Assembly: GCA_945874815.1 (NCBI GenBank)
Contig: CAMCIE010000104.1
Span: forward strand, 1 to 5,770
Direction: 5' to 3'
DNA from: an uncultured Bacteroidales bacterium
Lineage (GTDB): Bacteria; Bacteroidota; Bacteroidia; Bacteroidales; UBA932
DNA: 5,770 nucleotides
Part shown: in pieces, positions 1 to 5,770 of the stretch
How positions within the stretch are numbered: the first letter of the stretch is position 1
Layout of the letters: each line of letters starts with the position of its first letter
Made by a program: the position numbers and the translations under genes
Notes under the pieces: model-generated
What the model was told of the DNA's origin: nothing
The model's input: the letters and a program-made list of their open reading frames with translations, nothing else
The model's database searches: none

Positions 1-2
1 GA

Positions 3-35
3 ATTTACACCGTGGACGGTGATTTTCGGGTTTGA
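3..35 (+). CDS. possible C-terminal tail of an upstream gene (partial)
   Basis: Read in frame from base 3, the left edge gives ten codons (IYTVDGDFRV) and a TGA stop at 33-35. The composition is like an ordinary protein end, and the non-coding, hairpin-rich DNA begins straight after the stop. Ten residues are too few to assign a family. Another frame starting at base 1 stays open to about 152, but its translation runs through the GC-rich inverted repeats and looks unlike a protein, so I prefer the short reading. The call is tentative because the gene body is outside the window. Confidence 0.25.
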   Translation: MYTVDGDFRV

Positions 36-153
36 GTGGCTGGCACAGCAGCCGGCAAATACGCCGGCCGGCTGCTCAAAGCAAACTGCTCAGCTCAGCC
101 AAGGGCTGCTCCGCTTGCTTTGTGCCTCCAATGCTCTAAATTTTCGGGTGTGA
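22..153. repeat. 14-bp direct repeat bracketing a GC-rich structured segment
   Basis: The sequence attttcgggtttga at 22-35 recurs as attttcgggtgtga at 140-153 (13 of 14 matches). Between the copies lies about 104 bp that is clearly more GC-rich than the flanks and full of inverted repeats. Arms 47-56 and 67-76 are a perfect 10-bp pair with a 10-nt loop. Arms 77-84 and 115-122 are a perfect 8-bp pair. Arms 96-100 and 104-108 form a small inner hairpin, and 42-45 can pair with 123-126 to close a three-way junction. No T-tract follows, so a simple intrinsic terminator is unlikely. It could be a small non-autonomous repeat element inserted with duplication of its target, or a structured 3' untranslated region. 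The sequence shows the repeats; the origin is inference. Confidence 0.4.
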
Positions 154-173
154 AAAACGTAAATCAACCTACT

Positions 174-207
174 TTTTACGTTGAGCCGGATTTTACGTTG
201 AGCTGTA
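174..207. repeat. 17-bp imperfect tandem duplication
   Basis: Two head-to-tail 17-bp units, ttttacgttgagccgga (174-190) and ttttacgttgagctgta (191-207), agree at 15 of 17 positions with no spacer. The core tttacgtt also occurs inverted at 156-163, so 156-163 can pair with 175-182 as an 8-bp stem with an 11-nt loop. Right after it, a second short direct repeat (tgtggggaaaa at 211-221, then tgtgggaaaa at 222-231) runs into the tRNA terminator tail. No function is evident. Confidence 0.55.
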
Positions 208-225
208 ATCTGTGGGGAAAATGTG

Positions 226-275
226 GGAAAAGAAAACAGAGAAACCCTCGTAGAACGCGTTCTACGAGGGTTTCT
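226..275 (-). terminator. intrinsic terminator of tRNA-Leu
   Basis: Bases 240-275 are a perfect 36-bp palindrome centred on ACGCGT, starting three bases beyond the tRNA 3' end. Read on the minus strand it folds into a long uninterrupted stem with a loop of about 4 nt. It is followed by a T-rich tail (CTGTTTTCTTTTCCC), as expected for rho-independent termination of the tRNA transcript. On the plus strand the palindrome runs into the GC-rich tRNA 3' end with no T-tract, so it works mainly leftward. Confidence 0.85.
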
Positions 276-277
276 TG

Positions 278-361
278 TACCCGGAGCCGGGGTCGAACCG
301 GCACATCCTTTCGGACATTGGTGTTTGAGACCAACGCGTCTACCGATTCCGCCATCCGGGC
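278..361 (-). tRNA. tRNA-Leu (anticodon CAA)
   Basis: The minus strand folds as a complete 84-nt class II tRNA. The acceptor stem is GCCCGGA paired with TCCGGGT (G1 opposite U72), and A is the discriminator base. The D arm carries GCG/CGC around a GAATCGGTAGA loop. The anticodon arm is TTGGT-CTCAAAC-ACCAA, giving anticodon CAA at complement(325-327), which decodes UUG leucine codons. A 15-nt variable arm contains a GTCC-GAAA-GGAT hairpin, and the T arm is GCCGG-TTCGACC-CCGGC. The long variable arm and the anticodon both fit leucine. CCA is not encoded: the bases after the discriminator are CAA, so the tail would be added by nucleotidyltransferase. The gene sits alone between its own promoter and terminator, divergent from gltB. 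Confidence 0.97.
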
Positions 362-407
362 ATGAACGACTAAGGTCGTCGCTGATAGACTTTTATCAAA
401 AGGACTG

Positions 408-439
408 CAAAGATATTGCTATTTGGTGATATTTACAAA
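408..439 (-). promoter_or_regulatory. Bacteroides-type promoter for tRNA-Leu
   Basis: On the minus strand, TATCTTTG at 408-415 matches the Bacteroidota -7 consensus TAnnTTTG exactly. TTTG at 436-439 matches the -33 element, with a 20-nt spacer, close to the usual spacing. Transcription would start near 401, leaving a leader of about 40 nt before the mature tRNA 5' end at 361, to be removed by RNase P. The match to both boxes makes this the best promoter call in the window. Confidence 0.7.
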
Positions 440-451
440 TTTTTTTTGTAA
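433..451. promoter_or_regulatory. inverted repeat between divergent promoters, possible operator
   Basis: The arms ttacaaa (433-439) and tttgtaa (445-451) form a perfect 7-bp inverted repeat separated by five T residues. The left arm contains the -33 box of the tRNA promoter, and the right arm overlaps the start of the gltB -7 element. Related hexamers ttgcaa (454-459) and ttgtaa (461-466) follow in direct orientation. This position would suit a DNA-binding regulator, but AT-rich intergenic DNA produces such patterns by chance and no known regulator motif is recognised. Confidence 0.3.
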
Positions 452-456
452 GTTTG
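449..456 (+). promoter_or_regulatory. probable -7 element for gltB
   Basis: TAAGTTTG fits the Bacteroidota -7 consensus TAnnTTTG exactly and lies 22 bases before the gltB ATG. The nearest -33 candidate is TTTG at 422-425, with a 23-nt spacer, slightly longer than usual, so the -33 side is weak. The start site would be about 463, giving a very short A-rich leader of about 15 nt. There is no Shine-Dalgarno sequence before the ATG, which is common in this phylum. Confidence 0.5.
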
Positions 457-478
457 CAAGTTGTAAAACGAAACATAT

Positions 479-3400
479 ATGAACGGACTTGAACAAATTC
501 AGGCACGTGGTCTCTACTCCCCAGAATATGAGCACGATGCCTGCGGTGTCGGTCTTGTCGTCAATATCAATGGCGGCAAGTATCACGAAATCATTGAAAA
601 GGGACTCACCGTACTGGAGAACATGAAGCACAGAGGTGCTGAAGGCGGTGACAGAAAGACCGGTGACGGAGCCGGTATCATGGTGCAAATTCCGCACGAG
701 TTCATCTTGCTTCACGGTATTCCGGTTCCGGAAAAAGGACGCTACGGAGTGGGCATGGTATTCCTGCCCAAGAATGAAAGAGACAATGCCAGATTCACTG
801 AAATCATCAACGAATGCGTTGAGGCAAACGGACTTTCGGTCATGCACAGCCGTCAGGTGCCGGTGTGCAGCGAGATTCTCGGAGAAATGGCCAGGGCAAC
901 TGAACCTGAAATCAGGCAGATATTCATAGTCGGCTGTGATGACCAGAACAAGCTCGAAGACAAGTTGTATCTGGTGCGCAAGGCGGTGGAACATAAACTG
1001 ACAGCCTCAGCCATAGTGGACAAGTCCGCTTGTTATTTCGCCAGCCTTTCCACAAGGACAATGGTTTACAAGGGAATGCTCACATCCCGTCAGCTTCGCG
1101 CATATTTCCCTGACCTTACAGACAAATATTTTACAAGTGCCATTGCCCTGGTTCACTCCCGTTTCTCCACAAACACCTTCCCGACCTGGAGTCTTGCCCA
1201 GCCATTCAGGATGATAGGACATAACGGAGAAATAAACACAATCAGGGGTAACCGCCTGTGGATCAAATCAAGAGAGACCCTCCTGAAAACGGAGAACCTT
1301 GGTAAGATTACGGAAAACATCAGCCCGATTGTTGAACCGGGTATGAGCGACAGCGCCTCGTTCGATAATGTACTTGAGTTCTTCACACGTTGCGGTCAGT
1401 CAATCCCGCACACGCTTTCCATGCTCGTACCGGAGAGCTACAAGGAAGGTAACAAATTGAATCACAAGCTGAAAAGCTTCTATGAATATCATTCCATATT
1501 CAATGAACCATGGGATGGCCCGGCCACAATCCTCTTCTGTGACGGAAGGTATGCGGGAGGAATGCTTGACCGTAACGGGCTTCGTCCATGCCGGTATTTC
1601 GTGACAAAGAACGGAATGATGGTGATGGCATCGGAAACCGGAGTATGCGGGGTCGATCCGAAGGAAATTGCATCAAAGGGAAGGCTCTGCCCGGGAAAAA
1701 TCCTCATGGTGGATACCCACAAAGGCAAGATACTGACCAACGATGAGATAAAGGCGGTGCTGGCTGATGCACATCCATATTCGGACTGGCTCCATGCCAA
1801 CAGGATAGTACTCAAGGATATACGTAGCGGAAGGAAAGAAGAGCATGCCGTAAATGATTATGAAAAACTTCTTTGCACATTCCGTTACAGCAAGGAAGAT
1901 ATCGACAAGATAATCGTTCCTATGGCTGTCGGCAGTGCCGAGCCTCTTTCTGCTATGGGTGACGACACCCCTCTGGCCGTGCTTTCAAACAAGCCTCAGA
2001 GGTTCTTCAACTATTTCAAACAGAAATTCGCCCAGGTGACCAACCCTCCTATCGACCCGATAAGGGAAAGCTCAGTGATGTCACTGACCAGTTACATCGG
2101 AGCCGTCAAGGGAGATATCCTCACTCCGTCACCTGACCTTTGCAAAGTGGTCAAGCTCAGCTCTCCGATTCTTTCAAACGGAGAGATAGAGACCCTTAAG
2201 AATCTCAGATACAAGGGATTCCGCACAATCACACTGCCAATGGTCTTTGAGGCCGAGGGAGGGGAGCAGGCAATGGAAGCTGCACTTGGAAATCTTTGCA
2301 GAAGCGCGGCCAAGGCAGTGGATGCAGGATATAATTATATAATAATCAGTGACCGCGGAGTGGACAAAGACCACGCTCCTATTCCTTCATTGCTTGCGAT
2401 GGCCGCTGTCCACCACTACCTGATCCACTGTATGAAACGTGCCCAGACAGCGGTTGTTGTTGAGTCTGCCGAGGTCTGCGAAGTGATGCACGTAGCCCTT
2501 CTGATAGGATACGGAGCAAGTGCAGTGAATCCTTACATGGCATTCGCAATCCTTGGTAAGTTGGTGGAAAACAAGACCATACAGCTCGACTATCCTGCAG
2601 CCCAGGAGCATTATATCCATGCAATCAACAAGGGTATGCTGAAAATCCTTTCCAAGATGGGTATTTCCACCATCAGGAGTTACCGTGGAGCAGCCTTGTT
2701 TGAAAATCTCGGAGTCAGCTCTTCAGTCCTGGACAAATACATGGGTGGAGGCATCTCCCAGATTGAGGGAATTACCTTGGAAGATATTGCAGCAGACGTG
2801 CTTGCAGCACACAATGAGGCTTACGGAAGGGAGGACGGCAAACTGCCTGAAATCGCAGATCTGGGCATATACAATTATAAAAAAGACGGCGAACTTCACG
2901 GATGGGACCCTTCAAGGGTACGTCTGCTGCAGAAGGCCGTAAAGGAGAATGACTACTCCGCTTTCAAGGAGTTCTGTGTGGCAGCCGAAAACAGACAGAC
3001 CCCAATGTATCTGCGCGACCTGATGGAAATCGAAAGTGACCGAGAAAGCATAGCCATCGAAGAGGTTGAAAGTGAAGAAAGCATCATGAAACGCTTTGTG
3101 ACTGAGGCTATTTCATTCGGTGCCATCAGCAAGGAGGCTCATGAAACCATCGCCATCGCCATGAACAGTTTCGGTGGCCAGAGCAATACCGGAGAGGGCG
3201 GAGAGGATCCTGAAAGGAATGTTCCGCTTCCTGATGGCAGCTCACGCCGCAGTGCCGTCAAGCAGGTTGCTTCAGGCCGTTTCGGAGTGGATACATGGTA
3301 TCTTGTCAACGCGGACGAAATCCAGATCAAGGTTGCCCAGGGAGCAAAGCCGGGAGAAGGAGGACAGCTTCCTGGCTTCAAAGTCAATGAACTGATAGCC

Positions 3401-4945
3401 AGGACCAGACATTCGATTCCGGGCATTACCCTCATTTCACCTCCGCCTCATCATGACATTTATTCAATCGAGGACCTTGCCCAGCTTATCTTTGACCTGA
3501 AGAACGTCAACAGCAAGGCCCGCATAAGTGTGAAACTTGTCGCGGAAGCAGGCGTCGGCACCATCGCTGCGGGTGTTACCAAGGCTAAGGCGGATGTCAT
3601 CCTCATCAGCGGAGGAGATGGCGGTACAGGAGCAAGCCCTGCAAGTTCAGTCAAACATGCGGGCTGCCCTGCTGAAACAGGCCTTGCCCAGATACAGCAG
3701 ACTCTGGTGGTCAACAACTTGCGTGGAAAAGTCAAACTTCAGGTTGACGGAGGTCTGAAGACCCCTCGTGATGTGCTCTTCATGGCCCTTCTTGGAGCCG
3801 AGGAGTTCGGATTCGGAACTGCTCCGATGATCACGATGGGCTGTGTGATGTGCCGCAAATGCAACACCAACACTTGCCCTGTCGGCATTGCAACCCAGAA
3901 TCCTGACCTGAGGAAGAAATTCTCCGGAAAACCGGAATATGTTGTAAACTATTTCCGCTTCCTTGCCCGCCATGTGCGTGAATATCTCGCAATCATGGGA
4001 TACAAGACTCTCCAGGAAGTGATAGGAAGGGCAGATTTGCTTCATAAAAGGAGCTACCCTGCAGGTGCCAAGGCCAATAAGGTATCCCTCGACAGGGTAC
4101 TTTACATCCCTGAGGAGGCAAAGGGAAATGACCGCGTATTCACTACCGCACAAGAGCACGATATCGACTCAGTAAAAGATAAGGAATTGCTCTCAATGAT
4201 TGAACCGTCAATCAAGGCAGGAAGAAAAATCAGCATAGGAGTGCCTATCCTCAATACCGACCGTAGTGTCGGAGCCATGATAAGTGGCTATATCACTGCA
4301 CTGCACGGTAGCCAGGGCCTCCCGGATGACTGCATAAACATCCGTTTCAACGGATCAGCCGGCCAGAGTTTCGGCGCTTTCCTTTGTAAGGGCATGACTT
4401 TCAGCCTTGAAGGTGATGCGAATGATTATATGGGAAAAGGTCTTTCCGGTGGAAAGATTGTGGTTGTTCCGGATCCTGATTCCGACTTCAGTGCCGAAGA
4501 CAACATCATTGCCGGAAACACCATCGGCTATGGTGCCACATCCGGAGAGATGTTCATCAACGGCCAGGTGGGTGAGAGGTTCTGCGTAAGGAACAGCGGT
4601 GCCACTGCCGTGGTTGAGGGCGTCGGAGACCATTGCTGCGAATATATGACCGGAGGCCGTGTCGTGGTTCTGGGACGTACCGGAAAGAACTTTGCTGCCG
4701 GAATGAGCGGCGGAATCGCTTATGTTTGGAATCCGGACGGTGATTTTGATTTTTACTGCAACATGGATATGGTCGAGCTGTCCCTGCTGGAGGAAAATCG
4801 CGACAGGGAAGAGGTGTTCAACCTCATCAGGTCACATTTCAAGCATACCGGAAGTACGATTGCGGCACGTATGATTGCGGATTGGGACCTTTATGCGCGT
4901 CAATTCATAAAAGTTCTGCCGGTTGAGTATAAAAAGATACTTTAG
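479..4945 (+). CDS. gltB: glutamate synthase large (alpha) subunit, GltB
   Basis: This gene encodes cytoplasmic GOGAT, which transfers the amide nitrogen of L-glutamine to 2-oxoglutarate to give two L-glutamate. Its 1488 residues are the full family length. The class II amidotransferase domain covers about 22-430. It starts at Cys22, the expected N-terminal nucleophile once a 21-residue propeptide is removed, and carries MKHRG (49-53), TGDGAG (61-66), R228, HNGE (248-251) and DRNGLRP (364-370). The central domain spans about 480-760. The FMN synthase domain spans about 845-1200, with GGQSNTGEGGED (899-910), GAKPGEGGQLPG (955-966), SGGDGGTGA (1044-1052) and DGG (1090-1092). Cys1122, Cys1128 and Cys1133 have the C-x5-C-x4-C spacing of the 3Fe-4S ligands. 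The C-terminal GXGXG beta-helix domain lies from about 1245 to 1430. No frameshift or missing key residue is seen. The ATG at 479 suits the promoter and the propeptide length. No gltD is adjacent; the next gene follows a terminator. An NAD(P)H-type enzyme needing GltD is the likely form. Confidence 0.97.
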   Translation: MNGLEQIQARGLYSPEYEHDACGVGLVVNINGGKYHEIIEKGLTVLENMKHRGAEGGDRKTGDGAGIMVQIPHEFILLHGIPVPEKGRYGVGMVFLPKNERDNARFTEIINECVEANGLSVMHSRQVPVCSEILGEMARATEPEIRQIFIVGCDDQNKLEDKLYLVRKAVEHKLTASAIVDKSACYFASLSTRTMVYKGMLTSRQLRAYFPDLTDKYFTSAIALVHSRFSTNTFPTWSLAQPFRMIGHNGEINTIRGNRLWIKSRETLLKTENLGKITENISPIVEPGMSDSASFDNVLEFFTRCGQSIPHTLSMLVPESYKEGNKLNHKLKSFYEYHSIFNEPWDGPATILFCDGRYAGGMLDRNGLRPCRYFVTKNGMMVMASETGVCGVDPKEIASKGRLCPGKILMVDTHKGKILTNDEIKAVLADAHPYSDWLHANRIVLKDIRSGRKEEHAVNDYEKLLCTFRYSKEDIDKIIVPMAVGSAEPLSAMGDDTPLAVLSNKPQRFFNYFKQKFAQVTNPPIDPIRESSVMSLTSYIGAVKGDILTPSPDLCKVVKLSSPILSNGEIETLKNLRYKGFRTITLPMVFEAEGGEQAMEAALGNLCRSAAKAVDAGYNYIIISDRGVDKDHAPIPSLLAMAAVHHYLIHCMKRAQTAVVVESAEVCEVMHVALLIGYGASAVNPYMAFAILGKLVENKTIQLDYPAAQEHYIHAINKGMLKILSKMGISTIRSYRGAALFENLGVSSSVLDKYMGGGISQIEGITLEDIAADVLAAHNEAYGREDGKLPEIADLGIYNYKKDGELHGWDPSRVRLLQKAVKENDYSAFKEFCVAAENRQTPMYLRDLMEIESDRESIAIEEVESEESIMKRFVTEAISFGAISKEAHETIAIAMNSFGGQSNTGEGGEDPERNVPLPDGSSRRSAVKQVASGRFGVDTWYLVNADEIQIKVAQGAKPGEGGQLPGFKVNELIARTRHSIPGITLISPPPHHDIYSIEDLAQLIFDLKNVNSKARISVKLVAEAGVGTIAAGVTKAKADVILISGGDGGTGASPASSVKHAGCPAETGLAQIQQTLVVNNLRGKVKLQVDGGLKTPRDVLFMALLGAEEFGFGTAPMITMGCVMCRKCNTNTCPVGIATQNPDLRKKFSGKPEYVVNYFRFLARHVREYLAIMGYKTLQEVIGRADLLHKRSYPAGAKANKVSLDRVLYIPEEAKGNDRVFTTAQEHDIDSVKDKELLSMIEPSIKAGRKISIGVPILNTDRSVGAMISGYITALHGSQGLPDDCINIRFNGSAGQSFGAFLCKGMTFSLEGDANDYMGKGLSGGKIVVVPDPDSDFSAEDNIIAGNTIGYGATSGEMFINGQVGERFCVRNSGATAVVEGVGDHCCEYMTGGRVVVLGRTGKNFAAGMSGGIAYVWNPDGDFDFYCNMDMVELSLLEENRDREEVFNLIRSHFKHTGSTIAARMIADWDLYARQFIKVLPVEYKKIL

Positions 4946-4950
4946 AGACT

Positions 4951-4997
4951 GAAGCCTTTGCAAAAAATCATTATTTTTGCAAAGGCTTCTGATTTTT
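4951..4997 (+). terminator. intrinsic terminator after gltB
   Basis: Five bases past the gltB stop, gaagcctttgcaaaaa (4951-4966) pairs perfectly with tttttgcaaaggcttc (4974-4989). The 16-bp stem has the 7-nt loop atcatta and is followed by tga and five T residues (4993-4997). This is a strong rho-independent terminator for rightward transcription. The minus strand has no matching T-tract, so it does not look bidirectional. It separates gltB from the downstream permease gene. Confidence 0.9.
4972..4979 (+). promoter_or_regulatory. possible -7 element for the permease gene
   Basis: TATTTTTG fits TAnnTTTG and lies 32 bases before the permease ATG, inside the loop and right arm of the gltB terminator. 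No TTTG is found at the normal spacing: the one at 4957-4960 leaves only 11 nt. The element is therefore half a promoter at best and may be chance in a T-rich stem. It is listed because the downstream gene needs either its own start or readthrough. Confidence 0.25.
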
Positions 4998-5011
4998 AAT
5001 TGGGATTGCGG

Positions 5012-5740
5012 ATGAGCATTACTTCATACATAGTGATATTCCTCATGGCCCTTGGTGCCAGCGTGACGCAGCGGGTTTGCGGTTTCGGCTTCGGAATATT
5101 CATTATGATGGTGCTTCCCTTCATTATGCCTTCATTCGGTGAGGCCACGGCGCTTTCAGGTCTGCTGGCTATCTTCACAGCCCTGATTCCTGCCATTCAC
5201 ATGGTGAAGAATGTTCCATGGAGGAAGCTGATTCCCATTCTGGTGACATTCATCATAGTTTCCTTCTTTTCCGTGCTGATGGTCAAGCACATAGACAGCT
5301 CCATACTGAAACGTATCCTTGGTGGAATCATGGTTCTGATCAGTATGTATTTCATGTTCCTCAATGGCAAATTCACTCTGAAACCTACCATGACCGTACA
5401 GATTTCAATGGGGACTCTTTCCGGAGTCATGGGAGGACTTTTTGCCATGCAGGGTCCTCCTGCTGTCATTTATTTCCTGGGATGTTCCAAGGATAAGATT
5501 GAATATATGGCCATCACGCAATGGTATTTTCTTATAGGAAATACAATGATGACAATCTATCGTGCCGGACATGGCTTTGTCACCCCCTGTGTATTGGGGT
5601 CATGGTGCGTGGGAATCGCAGGTGTTCTAATCGGCCTGTTGATCGGGGCCCGCATTTTCCATCGGATTAATCCGGACCTTCTTCGCCGGATCATCTACGG
5701 CTTCATGGCATTTTCAGGACTTGTCGCTTTGGTCGGATAA
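5012..5740 (+). CDS. TauE/SafE-family membrane permease
   Basis: This is a 242-residue, very hydrophobic protein with about seven or eight predicted membrane segments, at roughly 5-40, 46-64, 72-92, 100-117, 130-156, 165-184, 193-213 and 225-241. The family has an internal duplication. The first half carries the glycine-rich QRVCGFGFG (20-28) and the second half carries GVMGGLFAMQGPPAVIYFL (138-156), whose GPP is typical of the second repeat. Length is normal for the family (about 240-270). Members are inner-membrane carriers linked to export of sulfite, sulfoacetate or other small organic anions, but most are uncharacterised and nothing here fixes the substrate. The start is set at the ATG at 5012. 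In-frame TTG codons at 5000 and 5006 follow the stop at 4997-4999 and would add only a few residues next to the terminator T-tract. There is no Shine-Dalgarno sequence. It lies 66 bases beyond gltB on the same strand but after a strong terminator, so co-regulation with gltB is doubtful. Confidence 0.85.
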   Translation: MSITSYIVIFLMALGASVTQRVCGFGFGIFIMMVLPFIMPSFGEATALSGLLAIFTALIPAIHMVKNVPWRKLIPILVTFIIVSFFSVLMVKHIDSSILKRILGGIMVLISMYFMFLNGKFTLKPTMTVQISMGTLSGVMGGLFAMQGPPAVIYFLGCSKDKIEYMAITQWYFLIGNTMMTIYRAGHGFVTPCVLGSWCVGIAGVLIGLLIGARIFHRINPDLLRRIIYGFMAFSGLVALVG

Positions 5741-5770
5741 CCTTCTTCCTTTTGTCACACCTTTCGAGCT

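Noticed and set aside
36..365. Open frame of 109 codons on the plus strand with a GTG start
   Set aside because: It crosses the GC-rich inverted repeats, the tRNA terminator palindrome and the antisense of tRNA-Leu; the composition is not protein-like.
223..429. Open frame of 68 codons containing a VPGAGVEPAH stretch
   Set aside because: This peptide is the familiar artefact of translating the antisense strand of a tRNA; the tRNA-Leu fold explains the sequence.
362..478. Riboswitch or attenuator leader for gltB
   Set aside because: The predicted leader is only about 15 nt, and I see no terminator/antiterminator pair or leader peptide before the ATG.
419..994. Minus-strand open frame of 191 codons opposite the start of gltB
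   Set aside because: It lies almost entirely antisense to conserved GltB amidotransferase sequence and shows no recognisable family; it is a by-product of gltB codon use.
3647..4159. Minus-strand open frame of 170 codons opposite the FMN/Fe-S region of gltB
   Set aside because: It is antisense to the conserved cysteine motif and has no recognisable domains or start context.
5000..5011. Upstream TTG start for the permease gene
   Set aside because: It adds four residues right after an in-frame stop and next to the terminator T-tract; the ATG at 5012 is the more likely start.
5741..5770. Possible convergent gene end or terminator at the right edge
   Set aside because: Thirty bases with no inverted repeat and no stop-anchored frame that can be judged; nothing can be supported.

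Overview
The window looks like a chromosomal housekeeping stretch from a member of the Bacteroidota, probably of Bacteroidales type. This rests on two sequence signs. The promoter-like elements fit the Bacteroides-type -33 TTTG / -7 TAnnTTTG consensus better than sigma70 boxes. The two protein genes also have A/T-rich leaders with no Shine-Dalgarno sequence. Genus cannot be told from the sequence alone.

Layout from left to right. Bases 1-35 may be the last ten codons of an upstream gene (weak call). Bases 36-277 hold no credible protein gene. They contain a GC-rich hairpin-forming segment bracketed by a 14-bp direct repeat, a 17-bp tandem repeat, and then a perfect 36-bp palindrome that is the terminator of the next gene. 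Bases 278-361 on the minus strand are a complete tRNA-Leu(CAA). Bases 362-478 are a divergent promoter region: a good Bacteroides-type promoter drives the tRNA leftward and a -7 element serves gltB rightward, with the two overlapping.

Bases 479-4945 encode a full-length 1488-residue glutamate synthase large subunit (GltB). All four expected domains are present, as are the catalytic cysteine and the 3Fe-4S cysteine ladder. A strong hairpin-plus-T-tract terminator follows at once (4951-4997). Bases 5012-5740 encode a 242-residue TauE/SafE-type membrane permease. The last 30 bases (5741-5770) show nothing that can be called.

GltB is the nitrogen-assimilation enzyme of the GS-GOGAT cycle. Its partner GltD, the NAD(P)H-oxidising small subunit, is not in the window: a tRNA lies upstream, and a terminator and an unrelated permease lie downstream. 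The tRNA, gltB and the permease therefore look like three separate transcription units, not an operon. I see no CRISPR array, transposase, phage gene, defence system or other clearly novel system. The most interesting points are the interleaved divergent promoters between tRNA-Leu and gltB, the orphan gltB, and the structured repeat-bracketed segment at the left edge.
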